32,499 nucleotides of DNA. It comes from Streptomyces mayonensis. Lineage in GTDB: Bacteria; Actinomycetota; Actinomycetes; Streptomycetales; Streptomycetaceae. The stretch is from positions 1 to 32,499 of the forward strand of contig NZ_JACBYP010000093.1 of assembly GCF_018982965.1 (NCBI RefSeq), in the 5' to 3' direction. The notes under the pieces were generated by a model. That model was not told the origin of the DNA, did not search any database, and saw only the letters and a list, made by a program, of their open reading frames with translations. Positions within the stretch are counted from its first letter, which is position 1. Every line of letters starts with the position of its first letter. Shown one piece after another: positions 23,311 to 30,925 of this stretch. The translations under genes were made by a program, and so were the position numbers.

Positions 23311-24633
23311 ATGCCCCCACGCCCACGCATGCTCGCCGCGGCCGTCGCCGCCGCACTCGCCCTCGGCGCCCAGGCCGTCCCGGCCGCGGCCGCCGACCCG
23401 GCCACCGAGACGTCCCGCGGCGTCGGGATACCGGCCTTCTACACACCGCCCGCCGAACTCCCCGGCGCCGACGGCGCGCTGATCCGCAGCGAGCCGCTCC
23501 CCCTGGCGCTGAGCCTGCCCGGCCTCGACGGGCCGCTGCCGGGGCGTGCGACCCGGCTGATGTACAAGTCGACCGACGCCAACGGCGAACCGGTCGCCGT
23601 CACCGGCGCCTACCTGGAACCGGCCGCGAAGTGGCGTGGCGACGGGCCGCGGCCCCTGGTCGCCGTCGCCCCCGGCACCATGGGCCAGGGCGACCAGTGC
23701 GCCGCCTCGATGGGCCTGGAGCACCCGCTGCGCCTGAGCAGCCGTACCGTCTCGGTGGGCTACGAGAACCTGGCCGTGTACCGCCTGCTGCTGCGCGGCG
23801 TCGCCGTCGTCGTCACCGACTACGCCGGCCTCGGCGCCACCGACCGGCTGCACACCTACGTCAACCGGGTCGACGAGGCCCACGCCGTCCTGGACGCCGT
23901 ACGCGCCGCCCGCGCCCTCGACCAGGCCTCCGTCACGTCCGCGTCGCCGGTCGGACTCTACGGGTACAGCCAGGGAGGCGGCGCCACGGCGGCAGCAGCG
24001 GAACTCCAGCCGTCCTACGCCCCGGACGTGCCGCTCGCGGGCACCTACGCGGGCGCGCCGCCCGCGGACCTGACCGCGGTCACCGAGGCGATCGACGGCA
24101 GCGACCTCGCGGGAGCGCTGGGCTGGTCGCTCAACGGCTTCCTGCAGACCGAGCCGGAGCTGCGGCCCGTCGCCGACCGGTACCTCAACGACGCGGGCCG
24201 CCGGGCGCTGGAGGACCTGTCGACCATGTGCATCGGCGACGCGCTCTTCGGCTACGGCGGGGACGAGAGCACCGACTGGACGACGACCGGACAGTCCGTC
24301 AGCGACATCATCCGCTCGGAGCCCGCGCTGCGGGACTTCCTGGCCGAGCAGCGCATCGGCTCGCTCCGGCCCGCCGGGCCGGTCCGCGTCGCCACCGGCG
24401 TCAGCGACAACCTGGTCCCGCACGACCAGGCCCGCCGGCTGGCCGCCGACTGGTGCGCCAAGGACGCCGAGGTCTCCTACGTGCCCGTCCGGCTGCCGGA
24501 CCTCGGCAGCGGCCTGCTCAACCACGTCACCCCGCTCCTCGCCGACCAGGGCAGGGCCCTGGCCTGGCTGACGGACCGGCTCTCCGGGAAGCCGGCGGAC
24601 TCCACGTGCGGGAGCCTGCCCGAGCAGCCCTGA
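23311..24633 (+). CDS. Secreted LIP-family lipase (alpha/beta hydrolase)
   Basis: This 440-residue secretory lipase (Pfam LIP family, first described from Candida) probably releases fatty acids from triacylglycerols outside the cell. A signal peptide (basic start, Ala-rich core, cleavage likely after an Ala-x-Ala near residue 28) is present. The catalytic triad appears complete: Ser220 in GYSQGG, Asp366 in GVSDNLVP and His405 in LNHVTP. The oxyanion region VAPGTMGQGDQC precedes the Ser as in the family. Four cysteines (about 130, 307, 382, 433) could form two disulfides. The ATG at 23311 follows a consensus AGGAGG by seven bases, suggesting strong translation. It stands alone between two strong hairpins. 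Confidence 0.92.
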   Translation: MPPRPRMLAAAVAAALALGAQAVPAAAADPATETSRGVGIPAFYTPPAELPGADGALIRSEPLPLALSLPGLDGPLPGRATRLMYKSTDANGEPVAVTGAYLEPAAKWRGDGPRPLVAVAPGTMGQGDQCAASMGLEHPLRLSSRTVSVGYENLAVYRLLLRGVAVVVTDYAGLGATDRLHTYVNRVDEAHAVLDAVRAARALDQASVTSASPVGLYGYSQGGGATAAAAELQPSYAPDVPLAGTYAGAPPADLTAVTEAIDGSDLAGALGWSLNGFLQTEPELRPVADRYLNDAGRRALEDLSTMCIGDALFGYGGDESTDWTTTGQSVSDIIRSEPALRDFLAEQRIGSLRPAGPVRVATGVSDNLVPHDQARRLAADWCAKDAEVSYVPVRLPDLGSGLLNHVTPLLADQGRALAWLTDRLSGKPADSTCGSLPEQP

Positions 24634-24645
24634 ACCCGCCCGAGC

Positions 24646-24686
24646 CGCCCGCGGGCTGCCCGGCCAGCCCGGACAGCCCGCGGGCG
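24646..24686 (+). terminator. Strong hairpin terminator after the lipase gene
   Basis: CGCCCGCGGGCTGCCCGG (24646-24663) pairs at 17 of 18 positions with the stretch at 24669-24686 around a five-base loop. It starts 13 bases after the lipase stop. Confidence 0.85.
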
Positions 24687-24719
24687 CGCGTCTCCGCATG
24701 CGACGAGCGGTCATTGCTG

Positions 24720-24745
24720 CACAGAATTCGCTGAGGCGAAGTGTG
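24720..24745. promoter_or_regulatory. Inverted repeat in the ProP-like gene leader
   Basis: CACA-(3)-TTCGC-TGAG-GCGAA-(1)-TGTG forms two nested pairs of arms, 25 bases before the GTG start of the transporter. It could be an operator or a leader hairpin. The region is also the most AT-rich nearby and likely contains the promoter. Confidence 0.4.
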
Positions 24746-24769
24746 CCGAAGCGACAGAGAGGCAGCAGC

Positions 24770-26308
24770 GTGGTCGACGCCAAGCCCGACGGCGGATCCG
24801 GCCCCCGGCGCGGGGCGAAGATGCCGAGCACGGTCGCGCATCTGCCGCGGCAGGTGCGCGACGAACTGACTCGCCGGCTGCGCCGGACCAGGCGGGCCTT
24901 CCGCGAGGAGGACGTCCAGGTCGTCGAGGCTCCGCTGCTCAAGCGCGCGGTCGGGGCCTCGGCGCTGGGCAACTGCATGGAGTGGTTCGACTTCGGCGTC
25001 TACAGCTATCTGGCCGCGACCATCGGAAAGGTGTTCTTCCCCGGCGCCTCCCCGGCCGCCCAGGTCATCTCCTCGTTCGCCACCTTCGCCGCGGCCTTCG
25101 TCGTGCGTCCCCTCGGCGGCCTGGTCTTCGGCCCGCTCGGGGACCGCATCGGGCGGCAGAAGGTGCTCGCCACCACCATGATCATGATGGCTCTCGGCAC
25201 CTTCTCCATCGGCCTGATCCCCAGCTACGCCACGATCGGCATCGCCGCCCCGATCCTGCTGCTGCTCGCCCGGATGGTCCAGGGCTTCTCCACCGGCGGC
25301 GAGTACGGCGGCGCGACCACGTTCGTCGCCGAGTACTCACCCGACCGGCGGCGCGGCTTCCTGTCCAGCTGGCTCGACTTCGGCACCTTCGTCGGCTACG
25401 CCCTCGGCTCGGCGCTGGTCACCGTCCTCAACCTGTCGCTGACCGACGCCCAGATGCTCGACTGGGGCTGGCGGCTGCCGTTCCTCATCGCGGGCCCGCT
25501 CGGTGTCATCGGCCTGTACATGCGCCTGAAGCTGGAGGAGTCGCCCGCCTTCCAGCAGCAGCTCGACGAGCACGAGAAGAGCCTCGCCCAGGAGTCGGCG
25601 GGCAGCGAGTTCAAGACCATCGTGGGGCACCACTGGCGGCCGCTGCTGATCTGCATGGGCCTGGTGCTGCTCTACAACGTCACCAACTACATGGTCACCG
25701 GCTATCTGCCCACGTACCAGACGGAGACCCTGGACCGCTCCAGCGGCTTCGCCGACGTGCTGGTGCTGATCGGCATGGTGTGGATCGTGGTCCTGATCAC
25801 CTTCCTCGGCCGCCTCAGCGACCACGTCGGCCGCCGCCCGCTGTACGCCGGCGGCGCGACCGCGATGATCGTCCTGGCCGTACCGGCGTTCCTGCTGCTG
25901 AAGTCGGACGGCACCTGGAAGCCGGTCGTCGGGGTCCTGCTCCTGTCCACCCTGCTGGCCTGCTTCGCCGCGCCCAGCGCCGCCACGCTGCCCGCGCTGT
26001 TCCCGACCGCGGTGCGCTACGCGGCCATGGGCATCGGCTTCAACTTCGCCGTCGCCGCCTTCGGCGGCACCACACCGCTGTTCGCCGAGGCGCTCGTGAG
26101 CGTCACCGGCGACGAACTGGTGCCCGCCTACTACCTGATGGTCGCCGGCGCCATCGGCCTGCTGACCGTGAGGTTCCTGCCGGAGAGCGCCCAGGTGCCG
26201 CTCAACGGCTCGCAGCCCATGGTCGGCTCCCGCGAGGAGCAGCGCGAGCTCATCACCACCTCCAAGGACCTCTACAGCTTCTCCGAGGAGCGCTCCGGGA
26301 CGCGCTGA
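24770..26308 (+). CDS. MFS transporter, metabolite:H+ symporter (ProP-like) family
   Basis: This 512-residue inner-membrane symporter has about 12 membrane segments. It has the MHS hallmarks: GNCMEWFDFGVYSYLA in the first segment, the loop GDRIGRQKVL, and RMVQGFSTGGEYGGA. E. coli ProP (500 residues) takes up proline and glycine betaine under osmotic stress; other MHS members move citrate, shikimate or alpha-ketoglutarate. A conserved AALFPT-like segment (LPALFPTAVRYAAMGIGFN) and hydrophilic C-terminus fit ProP best. The N-terminal 55 residues are cytoplasmic and basic. GTG at 24770 is chosen because GAGAGG lies eight bases upstream; a longer frame to 24698 lacks a site. The gene converges on the dimer-glycosylase-like gene with 47 bases between stops. 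Osmolyte uptake is inferred. Confidence 0.9.
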   Translation: MVDAKPDGGSGPRRGAKMPSTVAHLPRQVRDELTRRLRRTRRAFREEDVQVVEAPLLKRAVGASALGNCMEWFDFGVYSYLAATIGKVFFPGASPAAQVISSFATFAAAFVVRPLGGLVFGPLGDRIGRQKVLATTMIMMALGTFSIGLIPSYATIGIAAPILLLLARMVQGFSTGGEYGGATTFVAEYSPDRRRGFLSSWLDFGTFVGYALGSALVTVLNLSLTDAQMLDWGWRLPFLIAGPLGVIGLYMRLKLEESPAFQQQLDEHEKSLAQESAGSEFKTIVGHHWRPLLICMGLVLLYNVTNYMVTGYLPTYQTETLDRSSGFADVLVLIGMVWIVVLITFLGRLSDHVGRRPLYAGGATAMIVLAVPAFLLLKSDGTWKPVVGVLLLSTLLACFAAPSAATLPALFPTAVRYAAMGIGFNFAVAAFGGTTPLFAEALVSVTGDELVPAYYLMVAGAIGLLTVRFLPESAQVPLNGSQPMVGSREEQRELITTSKDLYSFSEERSGTR

Positions 26309-26340
26309 CCGCCGCCGGGTCCCGCGGCCCCTCGGTCCCC

Positions 26341-26361
26341 CAGCCCTTCAGCCCTTCAGCC
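26341..26361. repeat. 8-bp tandem repeat over a stop codon
   Basis: CAGCCCTT repeats with a period of 8 bp (two full units and a five-base part, starting at 26341) and covers the minus-strand stop at 26356-26358. Confidence 0.85.
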
Positions 26362-26844
26362 GTCGTCCTCGGCGCCCCGGCGCTCCCGGTCCGAGGCCGG
26401 CCACACGTAGGGCAGGTCGTCCGGGACCGCGGGGAACAGTCCGGCGTACGCCTCGGGGTCCTTGCGCACGAGTGCCGAGCGGTGGCTGCGGTGGAAGGCC
26501 TCGTCGCCGAGCCAGGGCGGCAGCTCCCCGGCCCGCGCCAGTTCCTCCTGGTCCCGCACCGGCTCGTGCGGGCGGAGCACCGCGAGTCCGGCGACCAGTG
26601 AGGCCGCGCAGCTGTCCTGGTGCCCCAGGTCCCGCCAGACGTGGCAGATCTCCAGGCCGTACCGGACGAGGGCCTCCTCGTAGCCCGTCCACATCCGCAC
26701 CGCCGGGTGCCGGCGCCAGCCGTAGCCGGGCACGGTGAGGCCGCGCAGCACCTGGAGCGCCTCGACCCGCTGCTTGCCGAGCCTGCGGCGGTCCAGGGCC
26801 AGCGCCGAGTCGCGGAAGCCGGGGTGCGGGAGGAAGGTCTGCAT
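26356..26844 (-). CDS. MSMEG_6728-like protein, possible pyrimidine dimer DNA glycosylase
   Basis: This 162-residue soluble protein opens with MQTFLPHPGFRDSALALDRR and continues RLGKQRVEALQVLRGL, then GWRRHPAVRMWTGYEEALVRYG. That pattern is typical of the actinobacterial MSMEG_6728 family, which I associate, from memory, with the pyrimidine dimer DNA glycosylase (T4 endonuclease V-like, Pyr_excise) superfamily. Such enzymes cut the glycosyl bond at UV dimers. A conserved Lys-Gln-Arg near residues 24-26 and the His of RRHPAV are candidate functional residues. The ATG at 26844 has GGAGCAGGA upstream. It lies 44 bases after the Rieske gene on the same strand, so it is probably cotranscribed with the carotenoid genes. 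The homology statement needs a profile search. Confidence 0.75.
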   Translation of the reverse strand: MQTFLPHPGFRDSALALDRRRLGKQRVEALQVLRGLTVPGYGWRRHPAVRMWTGYEEALVRYGLEICHVWRDLGHQDSCAASLVAGLAVLRPHEPVRDQEELARAGELPPWLGDEAFHRSHRSALVRKDPEAYAGLFPAVPDDLPYVWPASDRERRGAEDDG

Positions 26845-26860
26845 GCCGGTCCTGCTCCGT

Positions 26861-26906
26861 TCAGCCGGAGAACTGGTCGGGGAACTGGTCAGCCGGGGAA
26901 CCGGCC
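26861..26906. repeat. Degenerate 12/28-bp repeats at the Rieske gene 3' end
   Basis: GGAGAACTGGTC (26867-26878) and GGGGAACTGGTC (26879-26890) are adjacent. TCAGCCGG occurs at 26861 and again at 26889, where it includes the stop codon. On the minus strand the last bases of the gene, TTCCCCGGCTGA, recur as TTCTCCGGCTGA 28 bases downstream. Confidence 0.75.
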
Positions 26907-27905
26907 GCGGGCGCGCAGGTGCCCGCGGCGTTCGGCGTAGGCGAGGTCGTCGCGCCACAGTCGTCCGGCGGCGGCGCTCACCACCGGACGCAGTACCGGT
27001 GCCAGGCGGCGCGCCACGGCGAACCCGGGCCGGTCCGAGGTGGCCAGCACCGCCTCCACGACCGCGGTCCGCGGACGGCCGTCGGTCCCCGGGCCGAGCG
27101 GTGTGGCATGGCTCTCGACGACCGACCCGCTCCCCTCCCCCTCGGTGATGCGCATGACGACGGTGCGCGGTCCCGGCGCGGTGAACTCGGCCCGCACCGG
27201 GACGACGAGGCGGCGGGCGAGCCGGAACGACACGTCCACGACGAAGCGGTCGCCGGCGGCCTGCGCGGTCTCGCCGGGCGCCTCGACGACGGCGAGGTCC
27301 ACGAAGGAGTACGGGTGGAACCATGCGCCGTGCCACGGGTCGAGCCGGTTGGCGACCACGTCCTCCGGTTCGCAGACGCCGGTGCCGCGCCACACGGACA
27401 CCAGGGCCGTCGCCGCGGGCGGCCGGGCGGGTACCGGCGGGGCCGGGGCCGGCGCCTCCCGTCCCGCGGCGTCCAGCCGCACCCACACCAGTACGCCGTC
27501 GTCGTGGACCGGCAGGGGTTCCCAGCCGGCGAACGGGGTGCCGTCCAGGGCGAGTCCGTGCCAGTGGCACACCAGGGTGCCGCAGCGCACCGGGCTGTCG
27601 GCCAGCGGGGCGCCGAGGTGCGGGCAGACGCCGGGGCCGCCCACCAGCCGCCCGCGCGCGTCCCGCCACACGACGACCTCGGTACCGGCGACCGTGCCGG
27701 ACAGCGGACGGGCGGGGCGTACGTCCGTGCTCGCGCCGAGGACGTACCAGTTGCCCGAGGGGCGTGCCAGGGCGCGTGCGAGGGCCCCGGCGATGACGGC
27801 GGGCCGTGCCTCCCGCCAGGTGGGCCGCTGGTGCTCCCACGGGACGGGGTGGCGCCGCAGGCGCAGGGGCAGACGGCCGCGCCGGGGGCGGGGGGCGGTG
27901 CTCAT
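26889..27905 (-). CDS. Rieske [2Fe-2S] oxygenase-like protein of the carotenoid operon (DUF5914-type)
   Basis: The 338-residue protein has an N-terminal Rieske domain with both cluster ligand pairs intact: Cys94-x-His96 (CPHLGAP) and Cys113-x2-His116 (CHWHG). The C-terminal half contains NRLDPWHGAWFH at about residues 186-197, giving N-x2-D-x2-H-x4-H (Asp189, His192, His197). This is the mononuclear iron motif of Rieske oxygenases; Asp291 could be the third ligand. It should therefore be an oxygenase rather than an electron carrier and would need a reductase, none of which is encoded nearby. The ATG at 27905 overlaps the crtB stop by four bases, tying it to carotenoid synthesis. Its place after crtB corresponds to crtV in described Streptomyces crtEIBV operons; equivalence is not established here. 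Substrate unknown, likely a C40 carotenoid. Confidence 0.85.
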   Translation of the reverse strand: MSTAPRPRRGRLPLRLRRHPVPWEHQRPTWREARPAVIAGALARALARPSGNWYVLGASTDVRPARPLSGTVAGTEVVVWRDARGRLVGGPGVCPHLGAPLADSPVRCGTLVCHWHGLALDGTPFAGWEPLPVHDDGVLVWVRLDAAGREAPAPAPPVPARPPAATALVSVWRGTGVCEPEDVVANRLDPWHGAWFHPYSFVDLAVVEAPGETAQAAGDRFVVDVSFRLARRLVVPVRAEFTAPGPRTVVMRITEGEGSGSVVESHATPLGPGTDGRPRTAVVEAVLATSDRPGFAVARRLAPVLRPVVSAAAGRLWRDDLAYAERRGHLRARGRFPG

Positions 27906-28912
27906 CGGGCCTCCGTCGGGTCCTGGCCGCCGCCGGGCCGGGGCGCGGCCGCCGCCCGGGAGGTGGTCGCCGTGGCGCGGGCGGCGAGCCGGGTGGCGAG
28001 CACCCGCACCAGCCCGTCGGCGGCCAGGGCCGCGTGCCGCCGGCGGGGCACCACCGCACGCCGGTGCAGGACCGCGTACCCGCCGTCGGCGACGGTGTCG
28101 AGGATGTTCCGGTAGAGCAGGAACGCGGTGCGGATGCAGGGACGCGTGAGGGGGTCGAGCATCGCGAGTCCGGGCGCGGCCTCGTCGTAGGCGCCACGGG
28201 TGAGGTCCTCGGCGGCCCGCAGCGCGGCGGTGATGCGCGGCTCGTGGCGGCCGGTGCTCCTGCTCCACAGCAGCAGGTCCCGGTGGACGCCGTGGGCGGC
28301 CAGCAGGTCCGCCGGGAGGTAGATCCGGCCGCGGTCCAGGTCCTCGCCGACGTCGCGCAGGAAGTTGGTCAGCTGGAAGGCGATCCCCAGGGCGGCGGCG
28401 TGCGGGGCGGCCTCGGCGCGGGTGGTCACGGTGCCGAGGACGGGGAGCATCTGCAGGCCGATGACGGCGGCCGAGCCGTGCATGTAGGCCCGCAGGTCGG
28501 CGTAGGTGGCGTAGTCGGTGACCGTGAGGTCGGCGCGCATCGAGGCCATGAAGTCGCTGAAGTGCGCCGCTTCGACGGCGTAGCGGGCGGCGGTGTCGGC
28601 CAGGGCCAGCACGACGGGTTCTGCGGTGGGCCGGCCGCCGGCGAGCGCCTGCCCCAGCAGCCGGTCGAGCCGGTCGAGGGCGGCGGCGCGCTCGGCGGGC
28701 GTGGCGTCCGCGCCGGTGTCGTCGACGATGTCGTCCGCCCATCGCGCGAACCCGTACAGGGCGTGCACCGCCGGTCGGCGGTCGGCGGGCAGGAGTCGGG
28801 TGGCCAGGAAGTAGGTGCGTCCGTGGCGGGCGTTGAGGGTCCGGCACCGGGTGTACGCGGCCCGCAGCGCGGGGTCGGTGATGCCCGCGGCGTCCAGTTC
28901 CCGCCGGGTCAC
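27902..28912 (-). CDS. crtB: Phytoene synthase
   Basis: This 336-residue enzyme joins two geranylgeranyl diphosphates to give phytoene, the first dedicated carotenoid step. Both Asp-rich diphosphate/Mg motifs are present: DDIVDD at residues 60-65 and DVGED at 187-191, followed by DRGRIYLP. The RTYFLATRLLP segment near residue 32 is also typical. The GTG at 28912 overlaps the crtI stop by four bases (GTGA), and GGGGAG lies about ten bases upstream. A Thr/Ala/Arg-rich tail ends the protein. A squalene-type synthase of the same superfamily is the alternative, but coupling to crtI makes phytoene synthase much more likely. No GGPP synthase gene is in the window, so its substrate must come from an enzyme encoded elsewhere. 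Confidence 0.94.
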   Translation of the reverse strand: MTRRELDAAGITDPALRAAYTRCRTLNARHGRTYFLATRLLPADRRPAVHALYGFARWADDIVDDTGADATPAERAAALDRLDRLLGQALAGGRPTAEPVVLALADTAARYAVEAAHFSDFMASMRADLTVTDYATYADLRAYMHGSAAVIGLQMLPVLGTVTTRAEAAPHAAALGIAFQLTNFLRDVGEDLDRGRIYLPADLLAAHGVHRDLLLWSRSTGRHEPRITAALRAAEDLTRGAYDEAAPGLAMLDPLTRPCIRTAFLLYRNILDTVADGGYAVLHRRAVVPRRRHAALAADGLVRVLATRLAARATATTSRAAAAPRPGGGQDPTEAR

Positions 28913-30426
28913 CGGCGCCCGCTCCCCGCAGACCCGCGGCGGGCGGGGGTTCCGGCGATGCGGGCGGCGGCGAGCTTGCCGGAGACCAGCACGGTCGGCA
29001 CACCGACGCCGGGGGTGGTTCCGCAGCCGGCGAGGACCGCGTTGTCCGTGCCGCGCACCAGGTTGCGGGGGCGGAAGGGTCCCGTCTGGGCGAAGGTGTG
29101 GGCGACGGAGAACGGGGTTCCGGCCCCGTGCCCCTGTGCGGTCCAGTCGGCGGGCGTCACCAGGCACTCCTCCTCGACGGCGGCGGCGATGCCGGTCAGT
29201 CCCCGGCGTTCCAGGGTGGCGAGCAGCCGGTCCCGGTAGCGCGGCGCGAGGTCCGCCCACTCCCGGGCGCCGGGGCCGATGTCCGTGTTGGGGCACGGGG
29301 CGAGGACGTAGTGGAGGTGGCGTCCCTCGGGGGCGAGGGCGGGGTCGCCAGCGGTGGGCCGGGTGATCAGCAGGGACGGGTCGGTCATCAGGGTGCCGTT
29401 CCTCGTGAGTTCGTCGAACGTCCGCCGCCACTGGGCACCGAAGGAGAGGGTGTGGTGGGCGAGGTGCGGCCAGGTGCGGGTGGTGCCCGCGTGCAGGACG
29501 ACGGCGGAGGGGGCGTGCCGCAGGGCGAGGGGACGGCGCGGGCGGCGGCCGAGCAGCCGGTGGGCGAGAGGCAGGTCGGGGGTGAGGACGACGGCGTCGC
29601 ACGGGACGCGCCCGCGGTCGGTGACGACCGCGGTGATCCGGGTGCCGGACCGTTCCAGGCGGGTGACGTCCTCGCCGAGGCGCAGTTCGGCCCCGGCGTC
29701 CGCGGCCGCCGCGGCCATGGCGCGGGGCAGGGCGTGCATGCCGCCGCGCGGGAAGTAGACGCCGGCCACGGTGTCCATGTAGGCGATGACGGCGTAGGCG
29801 GCCAGGGCCCGGGCGGGCGCGACACCGGCGTACAGGGCCTGGAAGGAGAAGACCCGTTTCAGCCGTTCGTCCGTCAGGAACCGTCCGATGCGGGCGTCCA
29901 GCCGTCCGAAGCCGCCGAGCGCCGCCAGCCGCGCCAGGTCGGGGGTGAGCAGCCCGAGCGGCGAGTCGAAGTTGGCGTCGATGAAGCGGCGCATCTGCAC
30001 CGCGTACAGCCGCCCGAGCCAGTGCCGCAGCCGCCGGTACCCGGAGGCCTCCCGGGCCCCGGCGAACCGTTCGACCTCTGCCTCCATGGCGTCGGCCTCG
30101 GTGTGGACGTCGAGGGTGGCGCCGTCGGCGAAGGCGGCGCGGTAGGCGGGGTGCAGGGGCAGCAGCTCTACGCGGTCGCGCAGCCGTTCGCCGACGGCGG
30201 CGAAGGCCTCGTCGGCCAGGTCCGGCATGGTCAGCACGGTCGGCCCGGTGTCGAGGTGGTAGCCGCCGAGTTCGCGGCGGCCGGCCCGTCCGCCGGGCAG
30301 CGGGTCGCGCTCCACGAGGGTCACCCGCCGTCCGGAGCCGAGCAGGTGCAGGGCGGCGGACAGGCCCGCGAGCCCGGCGCCTACGACGACCACGTGGTCG
30401 GTGCGGCCGGGCACCGTCCGCGTCAT
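28909..30426 (-). CDS. crtI: Phytoene desaturase
   Basis: This 505-residue FAD-dependent enzyme introduces double bonds into phytoene, giving lycopene or an earlier intermediate. The dinucleotide-binding motif GAGLAG is at residues 16-21, with the ribose-binding acidic Glu39 and the GGRAGR flavin motif at 45-50. The bacterial CrtI C-terminal signature (GTTPGVGVPTVLVSGKLAA) is near the end. The length fits the family (490-510). ATG at 30426 has AGGAG eight bases upstream. It opens the minus-strand crtI-crtB-Rieske operon, overlapping crtB by four bases. A perfect 16-bp palindrome sits 43-58 bases before its start and could regulate it. Confidence 0.95.
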   Translation of the reverse strand: MTRTVPGRTDHVVVVGAGLAGLSAALHLLGSGRRVTLVERDPLPGGRAGRRELGGYHLDTGPTVLTMPDLADEAFAAVGERLRDRVELLPLHPAYRAAFADGATLDVHTEADAMEAEVERFAGAREASGYRRLRHWLGRLYAVQMRRFIDANFDSPLGLLTPDLARLAALGGFGRLDARIGRFLTDERLKRVFSFQALYAGVAPARALAAYAVIAYMDTVAGVYFPRGGMHALPRAMAAAAADAGAELRLGEDVTRLERSGTRITAVVTDRGRVPCDAVVLTPDLPLAHRLLGRRPRRPLALRHAPSAVVLHAGTTRTWPHLAHHTLSFGAQWRRTFDELTRNGTLMTDPSLLITRPTAGDPALAPEGRHLHYVLAPCPNTDIGPGAREWADLAPRYRDRLLATLERRGLTGIAAAVEEECLVTPADWTAQGHGAGTPFSVAHTFAQTGPFRPRNLVRGTDNAVLAGCGTTPGVGVPTVLVSGKLAAARIAGTPARRGSAGSGRR

Positions 30427-30468
30427 CGCGGGCTCCTGCCGGCGGGCGGCGGGCCGGACGGCTGCCTC

Positions 30469-30484
30469 CGGCCGGTACCGGCCG
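30469..30484. promoter_or_regulatory. Perfect 16-bp palindrome upstream of crtI
   Basis: CGGCCGGTACCGGCCG is a perfect palindrome centred about 50 bases before the crtI start codon. It could be an operator or a leader hairpin. Given the GC-rich composition, a chance occurrence is also possible. Confidence 0.45.
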
Positions 30485-30845
30485 TGCTGGGGCGCATCCC
30501 GGATCCTCTCGTCGTCGGGACCGGCGGACGACCGCGTCGGACGGGTGGGCGCCCGACCCGCGGGTGACGCGGCGTCAAGCCTTTCCCACCCGCTTCCCGC
30601 ACGACGCCGTCCCGGCCCGTTCCCGGCTCGCGGCCACCCGATCGGCCCACGGCCGTCCGTGGCCGTCGAGCGCGCCGCGCCGCGCGGGGCCCCGAGGGGG
30701 CGAATACTCCGGCGGGAGCCGGGCCCGTGCCCGGTACGGCAGGTCCGCGCCGGCGGGCCCGGAGGGGCCCACGGCCACGCGGAGGCCCGAAAGCCGGCCG
30801 GGCGAACGGTCGTACGGAGGCCGGATGCCCGGCCGGTGCGAGCAC

Positions 30846-30925
30846 CCGCGTGGGAGCCCTGCCGCCCAACAGCCGCGTGGGAGCCCTGCCGCCCAACAAA
30901 CCGGCGGGAGCCCTGCTGGTGGAAC
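30846..30925. repeat. 27-bp tandem repeat directly upstream of crtY
   Basis: Copies at 30846-30871 and 30873-30898 are identical over 26 bases, with a degenerate third copy from about 30901. Each carries a GGGAGC core like a Shine-Dalgarno element (for instance GTGGGAGCCCTGCC). A further GGGAG serves as crtY's own site at 30942-30946. The period equals nine codons. Confidence 0.9.
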
